From contig NZ_SRUU01000044.1 in assembly GCF_004791585.1 (NCBI RefSeq), forward strand, positions 1-35,247: a DNA stretch of 35,247 nucleotides, in the 5' to 3' direction. This DNA comes from Mesorhizobium sp. M1C.F.Ca.ET.210.01.1.1 (GTDB taxonomy: Bacteria; Pseudomonadota; Alphaproteobacteria; Rhizobiales; Rhizobiaceae). The position numbers and the translations under genes were made by a program. The notes below the pieces were generated by a model. That model made no database searches. It was not told the DNA's origin and worked only from the letters and a program-made list of their open reading frames with translations. This document shows positions 16,622 to 25,588 of the stretch, piece after piece (within the stretch, counting starts at the first letter, position 1; the number at the start of each line of letters is the position of its first letter).

Positions 16622-17033
16622 TTGGAAGTTCAGGTTGGGACAATAGTCCGCCGATGGATCTCGCCGAGAAGAACCACAATGACCCGGCGCCGCGAGCGCG
16701 CCGGTCAATTGCCTTTGCAATTGCGCTTCGCCTGAGCGGCGGCAGCAACCTGCAGCCATCAGTCCTTGGCCTTGAACTCCCCGCTGTGCGTTTCGCCTTC
16801 GTAAAGGTGCTCTCGACAAGAAGCTGTCTCTGGATGGGAACTGGAACCCTGTCAGATGTCCGCAAGCTTCGGCGTCGCCGAGAGGGCGCTGGTACAATCA
16901 AGAGAAGCCGTTAGCAGGAGCCAATACAAACGCGCAGACATGGTGATCCTCTGCCCGGCACTTGACGCGACAGCAAACGGGGGCATGCTCGGCGGGGCGC
17001 GGCCTGCCTTCCCGACCCGGACGGAGTCACATC
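16622..17033. other. Intergenic region, no supported gene
   Basis: This 412-bp stretch follows the binding-protein gene. Short frames are open on both strands; one on the minus strand ends in THSGEFKAKD at about 16767, but I cannot assign it to a family. The bases just before 17034 carry the CGGAG ribosome site of the next gene. Nothing else is supported. Confidence 0.4.
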
Positions 17034-18116
17034 ATGCAGTGGTCCTATCCGATCCTCCGTGTCGGCGACACCGAAATCCGCATCCACCTGACCTTCCTGC
17101 TGTTGCTCGCCTGGATCGGCATCGCCTATTACCAGGAGGGTGGAACGTCGGCTGCGATCGAGGGCGTCGGCTTCATCGGCGCCGTGTTCGCCTGCGTGGT
17201 ATTGCATGAGCTTGGCCATGCCGCTGCCGCTAGGCGCTACGGCATCCGAACTCCAAAGATCACGCTCTTGCCGATCGGCGGCGTCGCCGAGCTGGAGCGG
17301 CTACCCGAGAAGCCGTCGGAAGAGATCGTCGTGGCGCTCGCCGGTCCGCTGGTCAATGTCGTCATTGCCTCTTTCCTCGTCGTCGCGCTCGGCACCACCG
17401 TCGGTATCGACGCGCTGACGTCAATGGATAATCCGCATGCCGCGTTCGTTGCTCGCCTCGCCGCCGTCAACATCTGGCTGGTCCTGTTCAACCTCATTCC
17501 GGCCTTTCCGATGGATGGCGGGCGCGTGCTGCGCGCCTTGCTCGCCACGCGCTACAACCGCGTGCGCGCGACGGAGATTGCAGGGACCGTTGGTCAGTTC
17601 GCCGCCTTCGCCTTCGGCTTCATCGGTCTCGTCGCCGGCAACGTGCTGCTCATATTCGTTGCGATCTTCGTCTACCTCGCCGCCACTGCGGAAACGCAGG
17701 CGATGGGGCTTGAGGCAGCAGCGCGTGCCGTTAACGTCCGCGACGTCATGATCAGCCGGTTCGAAAGCCTGCCGACGACCGCGACCCTCGACGAGGCGGC
17801 ACAGGCCCTGTTGCGCACGACGCAACACGAATTCCCGATCGTCGATGATGGCGGCAGGTTGCGCGGCGTGCTGACGCGCTCGGGGCTCGTCGCCGGCCTC
17901 CAGCAGCGCGGCGGTCAAGCTCCTGTGATCGAGGCAATGGCGGCAAATATCCCGGTGGTGCGCGACCATGAGAAGCTCACCAAGGCGCTCGAACACCTGA
18001 AGAAGGGAGCTGCACCTGCCGTCGGCGTGGTGGATGCCAGGGGCAGTTTGGTCGGCTACGTCATCATCGAAAACATCGGCGAGCTCATGCTGCTGCGCAG
18101 CGCCGTCGCAAGCTGA
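17034..18116 (+). CDS. Site-2 protease family (M50) membrane metalloprotease with CBS domains
   Basis: A 360-residue intramembrane protease. The zinc motif HELGH is at 58-62 in the second hydrophobic segment and the third ligand Asp161 lies in NLIPAFPMDGGRVLRALL. Four to six transmembrane helices cover about 18-225, and residues about 235-350 form a CBS pair (VRDVMISRFESLP, VVRDHEKLTKALEHL). CBS-linked S2P enzymes cut membrane-bound regulators, often in stress responses, with activity tuned by nucleotides. The ATG at 17034 gives the standard MQWSYPILRVG start; CGGAG precedes it. The substrate is unknown. It stands as a single-gene unit. Confidence 0.9.
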   Translation: MQWSYPILRVGDTEIRIHLTFLLLLAWIGIAYYQEGGTSAAIEGVGFIGAVFACVVLHELGHAAAARRYGIRTPKITLLPIGGVAELERLPEKPSEEIVVALAGPLVNVVIASFLVVALGTTVGIDALTSMDNPHAAFVARLAAVNIWLVLFNLIPAFPMDGGRVLRALLATRYNRVRATEIAGTVGQFAAFAFGFIGLVAGNVLLIFVAIFVYLAATAETQAMGLEAAARAVNVRDVMISRFESLPTTATLDEAAQALLRTTQHEFPIVDDGGRLRGVLTRSGLVAGLQQRGGQAPVIEAMAANIPVVRDHEKLTKALEHLKKGAAPAVGVVDARGSLVGYVIIENIGELMLLRSAVAS

Positions 18117-18377
18117 CATCGCCTCGGGCAGGCTACATCCAAGCATATATGTCTAGCGCGTGACCTGCAGGCATGCGCAGGGCATTTTCCAAGTTTCTGG
18201 ATGTGAGCGGCATTCTCAGACCACAACACTGAGCTCGGGAGCGCGATGGAAACTGGTTGTGACAAGATTAGCCCAACAGAACCTAAAACGATCATTTTCC
18301 GCGATACCTATGGCGTCCCGCTTCCTTGATCCCTTGCCTTCCCTTACAATCTCTTCCGGACACAAAGGAGTTCCGCC

Positions 18378-18572
18378 ATGAGCGAAGACGCCTTCAACAT
18401 GTCGATCCGCAAGTTTCTGAAGGAGGTCGGCGTGACCTCTCAGCGCAAGATCGAGGAGATTGCGCGTGAAGGGCAAATCGGCGGCGAGAAGAAGTTGAAC
18501 GTCCGCATGACGTTGACGGCGGAAGGCACCGGCCTCAACCACGTGGTGGACGGCGAGATCGAACTTCCATAA
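18378..18572 (+). CDS. DUF6494 family small protein
   Basis: A 64-residue protein with FNMSIRKFLKEVGVTSQRKIEE near the N-terminus and LNHVVDGEIEL at the end, matching the DUF6494 pattern seen in many proteobacteria. A clear AAAGGAG sits eight bases before the ATG. The function is unknown; the small basic N-terminal helix and acidic tail suggest a soluble protein. It is often near stress or low-oxygen genes, and here follows the site-2 protease by about 260 bp. Confidence 0.85.
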   Translation: MSEDAFNMSIRKFLKEVGVTSQRKIEEIAREGQIGGEKKLNVRMTLTAEGTGLNHVVDGEIELP

Positions 18573-19176
18573 GCCGGGCGAGGCGACCTAGACTATCGAA
18601 ACGTGGACACGGCCGAAAGCGTAGAGACGGATTAGCAGTTGGAATGGGGTCTGGTCGGATCCACACAATACCGCTCACCATTCTCTTGGCTATCGGCCCG
18701 ACCGGCGCATTTCGAATACAAGCGAATACGAGACCCCCGGCCTGTTGCGAACTGCGCGCCGCTCATTCGACGTCGACATTGGCCGGCGGCCACGCCGGGC
18801 CGTCGCCGGTTGCCTCCTCTTTCCGGCCAAGCTCCCGCACCACCTGGCTGACCGAAACCGGCTCAAAAAGGCACTCGCTCTCACTGCTTCCATCTGGCCG
18901 AGGCCGTAGTAGAGCAGAAGAGGTGGACGAGCATGGGCGTCCCGCGAACGACATAGGTGTAGGCCAGCAATCGAGCCCGTCCCGATGATCAACGGCGCCG
19001 AAGGAGGTCTTACCCCGGAGATTTACTTCACCGATCTGGCCTGCCTTGCGTAAGCCTGTCCTAGCAGCGGTTCCGACAGGGACGATGGTCGCGGTTCACG
19101 CAACGGTCTGATGAGCTCTCCTTCGCATCTATCACGCAGCCTGCCTGCTTCAGCTCGGATCTAAATTCTCCCGGCC
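18573..19176. other. Gene-relic region between DUF6494 and the P-ATPase fragment
   Basis: Apart from the permease relic noted separately, this stretch holds only short frames without motifs. No promoter, terminator or repeat was recognised. Confidence 0.45.
18800..18995 (-). pseudogene. Fragment of an amino-acid ABC transporter permease (HisM/ArtQ type)
   Basis: On the minus strand one frame reads AYTYVVRGTPMLVHLF and, after a one-base slip, the next frame reads LLYYGLGQMEAVRASAFL. Together these reproduce the well-known RGTPLLVQ-x-LIYYGLGQ region of polar amino-acid permeases. The rest of the gene is absent or unrecognisable, so this is a relic of a few dozen codons. Confidence 0.55.
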
Positions 19177-19809
19177 TTGATGCCGATCAAGGGGGCTCGC
19201 GGCCTTCTTCGCTATCAAGCCCTGATGATCGAGAACTCAGCCTCCCCAACGTGGCGCGGCGTGGGCGAGCCCCACGGGTCGCGACCGGCTATCGAGGTGC
19301 TGCAGGAATGCCGCTCTCGGCCTACCGCACTGACTTCGACCGAGGGGTGCAACGGGTTTTCGCGCTACAGGCCAAACACGTTCACCGATCAGAGGCGAGA
19401 ACAAGCGCTGGCGGTCCTGTTGTGGCAGTTTCGCAATCCGCTGGTTCTGATCCTGATCGTCGCGGCGATCGTTGCCGGTTTTGTCGGTGAAGGCCGCGAG
19501 GCCGTCATCATCGGAGCAATCATCCTAGCGAGTTGCGGTCTCGGCTTCAGTCCGAAATACAGCGCGTCTCGCGCGGTCAACGCGTTGAAGCAGCGCATCG
19601 CGATCGCCGATGCCCTGGTCTCGGAATGGTCGAAGAGGCTCTTCTTCGGAGACGACCGGCACCACTCGGGACCACGCCGGCGCGCAAGGCATGGCCGAGT
19701 GATGGTTGCGGGCCTGATTGAGGATGCCCGTTCAGCTGGTCACCGACAAGGTGCGTTGCCCTTATCGGCCGGACCGGAAATGGAGGCGACGGGGGCGCAC
19801 CGAAGGTGA
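19177..19809 (+). pseudogene. N-terminal relic of an Mg2+-type cation P-ATPase
   Basis: Residues encoded from about 19288 to 19612 match the cytoplasmic tail and first two membrane helices of MgtA-like P-type ATPases: YRPNTFTDQRREQALAVLL, FRNPLVLILIVAAIVAG, EAVIIGAIILASCGLGF and SASRAVNALKQRIAI. The following actuator domain is out of frame and soon lost, and the phosphorylation and nucleotide domains are absent. A full enzyme would be about 850 residues. The frame stays open to 19809, but the ends do not look native, so no working transporter is made. Confidence 0.65.
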
Positions 19810-20828
19810 GCGGAATTTTCGCGACAATTGCGCGGCGCTTCACCCCGTTTGAGCCAACGGCCCACGCGATGCGCCCTGGCGAGAAGTTTCCCAGTTTTGT
19901 CCGGCGCGCCAGCGGCATGCAACAGGTCTATGTCAGCGTGATCGCAATTTCGGTTGCGTTGGCCAACTTTATCCCCATCGACCTGCAGAGACGGGTCGTC
20001 GATGTGGCGATTGCCGACAAGAACGTGCGAACGCTCCTGATGCTCGGCGGCTTGTATCTTGGGGCTATACTCCTGCATGCGGGGCTGAAATACGCACTGA
20101 TCGTCTATCAGGGCTGGGTCGGAGAGAGCGTGGTGAAGACGGCCCGAGACCAACTCGCTCTCGTCGCCACGCAAAGGTCCGCGCGCGAGCACGCAAGGAG
20201 TGGTCAGACCGCCGGCATCATCGGCAACGAGATCGACTATGTTGGCGGATTTGTCGGCACCAGCATCTCTGAATGCGTAGTCAACGTCACGCTGATGATC
20301 TCCGTCGCGTGTTACATGATCTACATGCAGCCGGTGATCGCTCTGGTCAGCGGCGTGTCACTCCTGCCGCAGATCCTGCTTGCGCTTTACATGCAGAAGG
20401 ACCTGAACACACTCGTGGAACGGCAGGTCGCGCTGGTCCGAAAGCTTGGCAACCAAACAGTCAATGCCTTCGCCAGCCACTCGACGAAGCGCCGAGCAGC
20501 CTTTCGCACCATACGCACGATCTTCAGCACCCGCATTGAATTCTATTTGTTGAAATTCGGGCTGAAGACGTTGCTGAACATAGCCAACGCGGTGGGGTCG
20601 CTGATGGTCCTGATCGTTGGCGGCTATCTTGTGATCCGCGGACAGACGACGATCGGCACGGTCGTTGCCTTCATTTCGGGCTTCCAACGCTTGTCGGAGC
20701 CCACGGGGGAACTGCTCGACTTCTATCGCTCGTATTCGCAAGCGAAAGTGCAATTCCGGATGATCGTCCAGTGGGTCGACGGCGATCATCCCGCGCAAAC
20801 CGGACATTCCGCGCACAGCCAGAATTGA
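19806..20828 (+). CDS. Stand-alone ABC exporter-type transmembrane domain
   Basis: A 340-residue membrane protein from a GTG start. It has six hydrophobic segments arranged as in type I ABC exporters, with helices around 38-55, 72-95, 150-170, 172-190, 250-280 and 282-300, and ends with FRMIVQWVDGD, where an exporter would link to its ATPase. No Walker A or signature motif is present and the gene stops there, so it lacks the nucleotide-binding half. Whether it was truncated or is a family of lone membrane domains needing a partner ATPase is not decidable here. No ATPase gene lies alongside. The function is unknown. Confidence 0.7.
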   Translation: MSGIFATIARRFTPFEPTAHAMRPGEKFPSFVRRASGMQQVYVSVIAISVALANFIPIDLQRRVVDVAIADKNVRTLLMLGGLYLGAILLHAGLKYALIVYQGWVGESVVKTARDQLALVATQRSAREHARSGQTAGIIGNEIDYVGGFVGTSISECVVNVTLMISVACYMIYMQPVIALVSGVSLLPQILLALYMQKDLNTLVERQVALVRKLGNQTVNAFASHSTKRRAAFRTIRTIFSTRIEFYLLKFGLKTLLNIANAVGSLMVLIVGGYLVIRGQTTIGTVVAFISGFQRLSEPTGELLDFYRSYSQAKVQFRMIVQWVDGDHPAQTGHSAHSQN

Positions 20829-20898
20829 TCGATGATCTTGTGGGCCAGCCTGTTGCCGGAACTGGTGCTGGGCTTAGGGTAAAGCCACCAGGACAGCT

Positions 20899-21186
20899 TC
20901 AGGCGGAGCTGTCCCCTTGGGTACCGCTTCGCGTTTCACCGCTGGCTGGAGATGCCCCTCGTTGACGGGCTCGGCCGGCCTTCGCCTTACGGCTGCGCCA
21001 ACCGCGATCCGAATGGACGAAGGCTTCCAGCATGTGCGGGATCAGGGCTGCGGTGTCTACGGGCTCGTACAGCCTTCCGTACTCGGCCGCATACTGATCG
21101 AGTTCCTCCTTGAGCGGCTCCGGCAGGACGATGGTCATGCGGACAACGCCAACTTTCGGCAGACGGCCGAGCCTCAGATCCGGCAT
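20899..21186 (-). CDS. DUF2274-like conjugation-associated protein, second copy
   Basis: A 95-residue protein: MPDLRLGRLPKVGVVRMTI, then LPEPLKEELDQYAAEYG, then IPHMLEAFVHSDRGW. This is the DUF2274 layout found behind trbI in rhizobial plasmids and ICEs. The last 25 residues are low-complexity and polar. Its ATG at 21186 lies inside the 3' end of the preceding copy, so the two are coupled. Function unknown; a ribbon-helix-helix-like regulator is possible. Confidence 0.7.
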   Translation of the reverse strand: MPDLRLGRLPKVGVVRMTIVLPEPLKEELDQYAAEYGRLYEPVDTAALIPHMLEAFVHSDRGWRSRKAKAGRARQRGASPASGETRSGTQGDSSA

Positions 21187-21335
21187 TGTTCACCTCCTGC
21201 TTGTGAGACAAAGACATGTTGACTGTTCAGATAGGCCGCGTATCTGGCTAGGTTGCGATTAAGGCGCGCGGGCAATTCAACTGTGACTTTGCCGGGCTTG
21301 TCGTCGGCAATGGGCGTCAGCTTCAGCTTGGCCAT
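21174..21335 (-). CDS. Short DUF2274-like protein directly after trbI
   Basis: A 53-residue protein starting MAKLKLTPIADDKPGKVTVE with LPARLNRNLARYAAYLN, which is the N-terminal half of DUF2274. The helical C-terminal half (normally with a PMLxxFMxxDRxF-type motif) is missing and replaced by an unrelated tail, so the gene looks truncated. GGAGG six bases before the ATG overlaps the end of trbI. It was probably the original DUF2274 gene of the trb unit. Confidence 0.65.
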   Translation of the reverse strand: MAKLKLTPIADDKPGKVTVELPARLNRNLARYAAYLNSQHVFVSQAGGEQCRI

Positions 21336-21336
21336 T

Positions 21337-22482
21337 TCATCCTCCATAGGGTTCGAGCATGAGGTCGCGCGTGACGAGGACGCGTACGGGGAAACCCGGC
21401 CGTATCGTCAGTGTCGGCGCTATTTCGAGCTGGCGTTGGACGATCTGCTGGCCGGCCTGGCTGACGCTATCGGAAGCGCCGCTTCGCAAGGCCCGCACGA
21501 TGTCGCTCTCCTGGCCCGATGAGCCAGCCTGTGCCCCAATGCTGAGTATGGTCGAGAGCGCGGCCGCCTTGAACATTTCGCCCCAGTGGTAGTCGACACC
21601 ATCTTCGACGCCGGCATAGCCCTGCCAGTCCGTGCCAGGTTGCCTCTCCAGAACGATGGATCGGCCGTCCGGAAAGATGAGCCTGCTCCAAACCAGTAGC
21701 ACCCGTCGTTGTCCGAACCCGACTCCATTGTCGTATTGACCGATCACCCGGGTGCCCTGCGGGATCAGAAGCGCCCGTCCTGTCGGACTGTCGTAGACGT
21801 TCTCCGTCACCTGGGCCGAGATCTGACCAGGCAGATCGGAGCGGATACCGGTGAGGAGAGCGGCTGGTATAACGGCACCAGCCTGAAGCACGTAGGGCGA
21901 TGCCGGAGTCACAACGCGGTCGGGCGCCACAGTGCGTCTATCGGCGGCAACATTGAAGAAGGCGAGCTGGCGGTCCTGCAGTGTTTGGCCGGCGGGACCC
22001 AGACCGGAGAAATCGGGTGGCCCAGCAACACTACCTGGAGGTTCGGCGGCAGCCCCGGTCACAGCCGCTGTCTGGAAGAAGACGCGAGAGGTGCGGGCCG
22101 CCTCCTCTTCAGTTCGCCTGCGCTGTTCGGCCTCGTCGACTGTTGGCGTTGCCATTGTCGGCGGCGCCACGGGCTGTCCCCTGTTCTGAGCATCAAGCAG
22201 CGGCCGGCCGAGATCGCCGGGCAGCGGCGGCCCAAGGACCGGACCGGTATAGTCGCGTGGCAGGCCAGCCAGGCCGTCGGCGGGCTGTCGATTGGAGGTC
22301 GAATAGAGCTCCTTACCGTCAGTGCTGATATTGCGGCTCTGAAGCGCATATATCAGTGAGCCTCCGATGGCGAGCGAGGCGACGCAGCCTATGCCTGCGA
22401 GAACTTTGCGTGACAGCCGGGTCACACGCGACGGCTCGGCGCGCAGCCGCATCGGCTGAGCGGCTGTTTCGTTCTCGTTCAC
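21337..22482 (-). CDS. trbI: Conjugal transfer protein TrbI (VirB10-like)
   Basis: A 381-residue protein with one N-terminal transmembrane segment (about 30-48), a proline-rich periplasmic stretch, and a C-terminal VirB10 domain containing LIPQGTRVIGQYD and RSRLIFPDGRSIVLE-like motifs (here WSRLIFPDGRS). TrbI spans inner and outer membranes as the scaffold of the P-type mating pore. The start overlaps trbG by four bases and the next gene starts one base after its stop. Length is normal. Confidence 0.92.
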   Translation of the reverse strand: MNENETAAQPMRLRAEPSRVTRLSRKVLAGIGCVASLAIGGSLIYALQSRNISTDGKELYSTSNRQPADGLAGLPRDYTGPVLGPPLPGDLGRPLLDAQNRGQPVAPPTMATPTVDEAEQRRRTEEEAARTSRVFFQTAAVTGAAAEPPGSVAGPPDFSGLGPAGQTLQDRQLAFFNVAADRRTVAPDRVVTPASPYVLQAGAVIPAALLTGIRSDLPGQISAQVTENVYDSPTGRALLIPQGTRVIGQYDNGVGFGQRRVLLVWSRLIFPDGRSIVLERQPGTDWQGYAGVEDGVDYHWGEMFKAAALSTILSIGAQAGSSGQESDIVRALRSGASDSVSQAGQQIVQRQLEIAPTLTIRPGFPVRVLVTRDLMLEPYGG

Positions 22483-23528
22483 GAGCCCTGCCCTCCCCGC
22501 TGCCCCGGTACGTTGGTATCTTTCGGTGCTGCACCGGAGCCTGGCATCGGCGGCAGTCGACGGATTGGCGCCCCATCACTACGCAAGATCCTGACGGTCT
22601 GTTGCCGCTTGCCGCTGCCAAGACGAAGTTCAGCAGCGGCAAAGAGCCGGTCGACGATCAGAGCGTTGTGATAGACACGACTGTTGACGACCTGGGGTTC
22701 GCCGTCCGGACCAATGACAAAGATCGGCGGCATCTCGCCCTGCACGATTCCGCGCGGAAACTCGACGTAGACGCGCCTGCCGTCGTCGTAGATGGCGACA
22801 GGCCTCCACGCCGGCGTGTCGCCGGTGAGGCGATATCGATAGTTGCGTGCAGTAACGTCGGGGACAATTGGCGTTGTGGGACTGGGCTGTCGCAGGCCGG
22901 CTGGTTGGGCCGGGTATGCCCACGCCACGGCCGGCATGTAGGGCTTCTCATCCGCCCGCAACTCGATCATGTAGCTGCGCCGGTCGGTGGTGATGACGAG
23001 ATTGGTCGTGATGTCCGCGCGCGAGGGCTTAACCAGCACATGGACGCGCCGGGTGATCCCCGATCCGCTTTCGGTATCGCCGATGATCCAGCGCGCGGTG
23101 TCGCCAGCCGCGATCGGGCCGGTACCGGTCAGGCTCTCGCCGGGCTCGAGGGCGATGTCCGTTATCTGCCCGGGCGCGGCATAGACCTGGTAAAGCGCGC
23201 CTTCGCTCCAAGGATATATCTGGATGGCGTTGTAATAGCCCTCGCGCCGCGGCTGGACGCGAGCGGCCGCGTTGGCATTTTCGACACGCGCCGTCGGTGT
23301 ATTGCCGGCGGCACCGCCACGCGTCGGGGACCAGCTCGGCGGGACATGCAACGGTTTCGGCTTCTGATCAGTCGCGACAGCTGGGACCGTTGGTAGCGGC
23401 GGCACGAAGGCATCGTAGGTGATCTGCGGCGGCTTCTGCAGCGTTGCGCAGCCCGCGAGCAAAGACCCCGAAATCAGTACCACGGCGAATGCAGCCGGAG
23501 TCGCGACAACACCCAATGCCATATTCAT
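22479..23528 (-). CDS. trbG: Conjugal transfer outer-membrane protein TrbG (VirB9-like)
   Basis: A 349-residue protein with a lipoprotein-type leader: a hydrophobic segment ending LISGSLLAGCATLQ places the acylated Cys near residue 26. The VirB9 domain follows (AIQIYPWSEGALYQVY, ITDIALEPGESL, IYDDGRRVYVEFP). It forms the outer ring of the mating channel with TrbI. The start at 23528 overlaps the trbF stop (ATGA); a longer frame would run deep into trbF and is rejected. Confidence 0.92.
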   Translation of the reverse strand: MNMALGVVATPAAFAVVLISGSLLAGCATLQKPPQITYDAFVPPLPTVPAVATDQKPKPLHVPPSWSPTRGGAAGNTPTARVENANAAARVQPRREGYYNAIQIYPWSEGALYQVYAAPGQITDIALEPGESLTGTGPIAAGDTARWIIGDTESGSGITRRVHVLVKPSRADITTNLVITTDRRSYMIELRADEKPYMPAVAWAYPAQPAGLRQPSPTTPIVPDVTARNYRYRLTGDTPAWRPVAIYDDGRRVYVEFPRGIVQGEMPPIFVIGPDGEPQVVNSRVYHNALIVDRLFAAAELRLGSGKRQQTVRILRSDGAPIRRLPPMPGSGAAPKDTNVPGQRGGQGS

Positions 23529-24214
23529 TGGCTCATCTCCCGAGACCAGTTGAGGGCGTTGACGTAGATGCCGAGCGGATTGGCCCGAAGCCGTTCGGCG
23601 TCGGCTGGCGGCTGGACCACGATTGTCAGGATGGCGGTCCAGTGCTCGGTGGCTAAGAGCTGGCCATTTTCGTAGTGACGCTCGGTCCAGGCGACGCGGA
23701 AGGAATCGGCCGAAGCGCGGATGACCGAGGAAACTTCGACCGCGACCTGCTGCTTGCCGATCTTGGAGAAGGGTTCGTTGGCGCGGGCATAGTCGTTGAG
23801 GGCCGCAGCACCCTGGTCGGTCGTCCATTCATAGGCGCGTAGCCAGTTCTGGCGCACGATGATCGGATCGGCCGGGATTGATCGGACCTGCTCGACGAAG
23901 CGGGCGAGATGCCATGCTATTTGCGGATCGGTCGGCTTGTAGTCGGTGGTCGCAGGCGCGACCGTCTGCACCTGTCCGAGCTTATCGACCTCAACCACCC
24001 AGGGTACGACCGAGCCTCGGGCGGACTGCCACACAAGAGAGCCGGCGAGGCTAGCCGACAGGATCAGCGATCCAAAGGCCATGTAGCGCCAGTTCTTGGC
24101 CTGCACGCGCGCAGAGCCTATGCGCTCATCCCAAACCTGCGCTGCCTTCTGGTAAGGCGTCTCCGGTAAAGGTGTCTTGCCGTAGTGGACGGTTGGTCTT
24201 CGAAAGATGTTCAT
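23525..24214 (-). CDS. trbF: Conjugal transfer protein TrbF (VirB8-like)
   Basis: A 229-residue inner-membrane protein with one transmembrane helix at about 47-65 (FGSLILSASLAGSLVW) and a periplasmic VirB8 domain with PWVVEVDKLG and VRQNWLRAYEWTT. It nucleates assembly of the type IV channel. The gene starts three bases after trbL ends and overlaps trbG by four. Length is normal. Confidence 0.92.
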   Translation of the reverse strand: MNIFRRPTVHYGKTPLPETPYQKAAQVWDERIGSARVQAKNWRYMAFGSLILSASLAGSLVWQSARGSVVPWVVEVDKLGQVQTVAPATTDYKPTDPQIAWHLARFVEQVRSIPADPIIVRQNWLRAYEWTTDQGAAALNDYARANEPFSKIGKQQVAVEVSSVIRASADSFRVAWTERHYENGQLLATEHWTAILTIVVQPPADAERLRANPLGIYVNALNWSREMSQ

Positions 24215-24217
24215 TGG

Positions 24218-25585
24218 TCATTTGCCTTCCGAGAGAGAAACGGAGGTTCCGCTGCCGTGCGCCTCGCCGGAGCGCACGGCGTGGGCAGCGGTCTGGACGC
24301 CGTGGGAGAGGCGCTGGGATCGCTGCATGCGTTTGGCCCAGTCAGGCGGGCCTTGCGCTGCGCTGCTGGCTTGGCCAGCGCGACCAGACGATGGATCGTT
24401 GGCAGGCTCGGCCGCGTCTCCGACCGTCCCTGGTGTCAATGAACCACCGGTCGCTTCGACGGCGGAATTGACGCCGGACGCAAAGCTCGACTTCATTGAT
24501 TGACTGGCGCGCGCTGCAGCACGCTTGAGTGGCGAGGCCGTGCCGGACATAGCAGCGCCTGCGACGCCACTTAGACCGGAGGCGACGCCACCGGCGCCGG
24601 TCTGGCCGGCCGACCCGAGGGCATAAGCGGCAGAAGCACCTCCCGCGAGAAATGAACCGCTCCGTGCCGCTCCGGAGAAGGCGGTGGCTCCTCCTCGCGT
24701 CGCAAGGCCCACGGCGCCGCCCGCGACGAGCACTGTGCCGCCAGCGGCGAGGCCCGTGCCAATCGCGGCGCCGGCGCCAAGCTGCGGTCCGCCGGAGACC
24801 AGACCATTGGCAATGCCAGGGCCGAATATGCCGAGACCAAGCAGCGACAATGCCGCCAGCACGATCGCCATCGCTTGATCGATGGTAGGATTCTCGCCAC
24901 CGAAGCCTTGAGTGAACTCGCCGAACAGCGTCGAGCCGATGCCGATGACGACAGCAAGGACAAGGACCTTGATGCCCGACGAGATAACATTGCCGAGCAC
25001 GCGTTCGGCCATGAAGGCGGTCTTGCCGAAGAGGCCGAAGGGGATCAGGACGAAGCCAGCCAGCGTCGACAGCTTGAATTCGATCAGCGTGACGAAGAGC
25101 TGCACGGCCAGGATGAAGAAGGCAAGCAGGACAAGCGCCCAGGCGAAAAGCAGGCAAGCGATCTGAATGAAGTTTTCGAAGAAGGACACATAGCCCATCA
25201 GACCCGAGATGGCCTCAAGTAACGGTCGTCCCGCATCGAGCCCGGTTTGCGCGATCCTGCCAGGCCGGAGCAGGTCCTGCACTGAAAAGCCGGTGCCGCT
25301 TGCCTTGAGGCCGAGGCCGGAGAAGCTTTCGAAGACGATCCGGGCAAGACTGTTCCAGTTGGAAATCAGGTAGGCGAAGACGCCAACGAACAGCGTCTTC
25401 CTGACGAGCCGCGCGAGGATGTCGTCATCGGCGCCCCAACTCCAGAAGAGCGCCGCGAGCGTCACGTCAATGACGATTAAAGTGGTGGCGACGAACGCGA
25501 CTTCGCCGCCGAGCAAGCCGAAGCCGCTGTCTATGTAACGCGTGAACGTGCCGAGGAATTGATCGATAATGCCGGTGCTGCCCAT
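24218..25585 (-). CDS. trbL: Conjugal transfer protein TrbL (VirB6-like)
   Basis: A 455-residue inner-membrane protein. Six hydrophobic segments lie between about residues 25 and 260 (TLIVIDVTLAALFW, FFILAVQLFVTLIEF, MAIVLAALSLLGLGI), followed by a long Ala/Gly/Ser-rich tail up to the end. TrbL is the polytopic channel component related to VirB6. It is three bases after trbK and three before trbF. The low-complexity tail is usual in this family, though its length varies. Confidence 0.92.
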   Translation of the reverse strand: MGSTGIIDQFLGTFTRYIDSGFGLLGGEVAFVATTLIVIDVTLAALFWSWGADDDILARLVRKTLFVGVFAYLISNWNSLARIVFESFSGLGLKASGTGFSVQDLLRPGRIAQTGLDAGRPLLEAISGLMGYVSFFENFIQIACLLFAWALVLLAFFILAVQLFVTLIEFKLSTLAGFVLIPFGLFGKTAFMAERVLGNVISSGIKVLVLAVVIGIGSTLFGEFTQGFGGENPTIDQAMAIVLAALSLLGLGIFGPGIANGLVSGGPQLGAGAAIGTGLAAGGTVLVAGGAVGLATRGGATAFSGAARSGSFLAGGASAAYALGSAGQTGAGGVASGLSGVAGAAMSGTASPLKRAAARASQSMKSSFASGVNSAVEATGGSLTPGTVGDAAEPANDPSSGRAGQASSAAQGPPDWAKRMQRSQRLSHGVQTAAHAVRSGEAHGSGTSVSLSEGK

Positions 25586-25588
25586 CGC

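Noticed and set aside
17421..18146. Minus-strand frame opposite the site-2 protease
   Set aside because: Composition typical of antisense GC-rich frames and no motif; the plus strand has HELGH and CBS domains.
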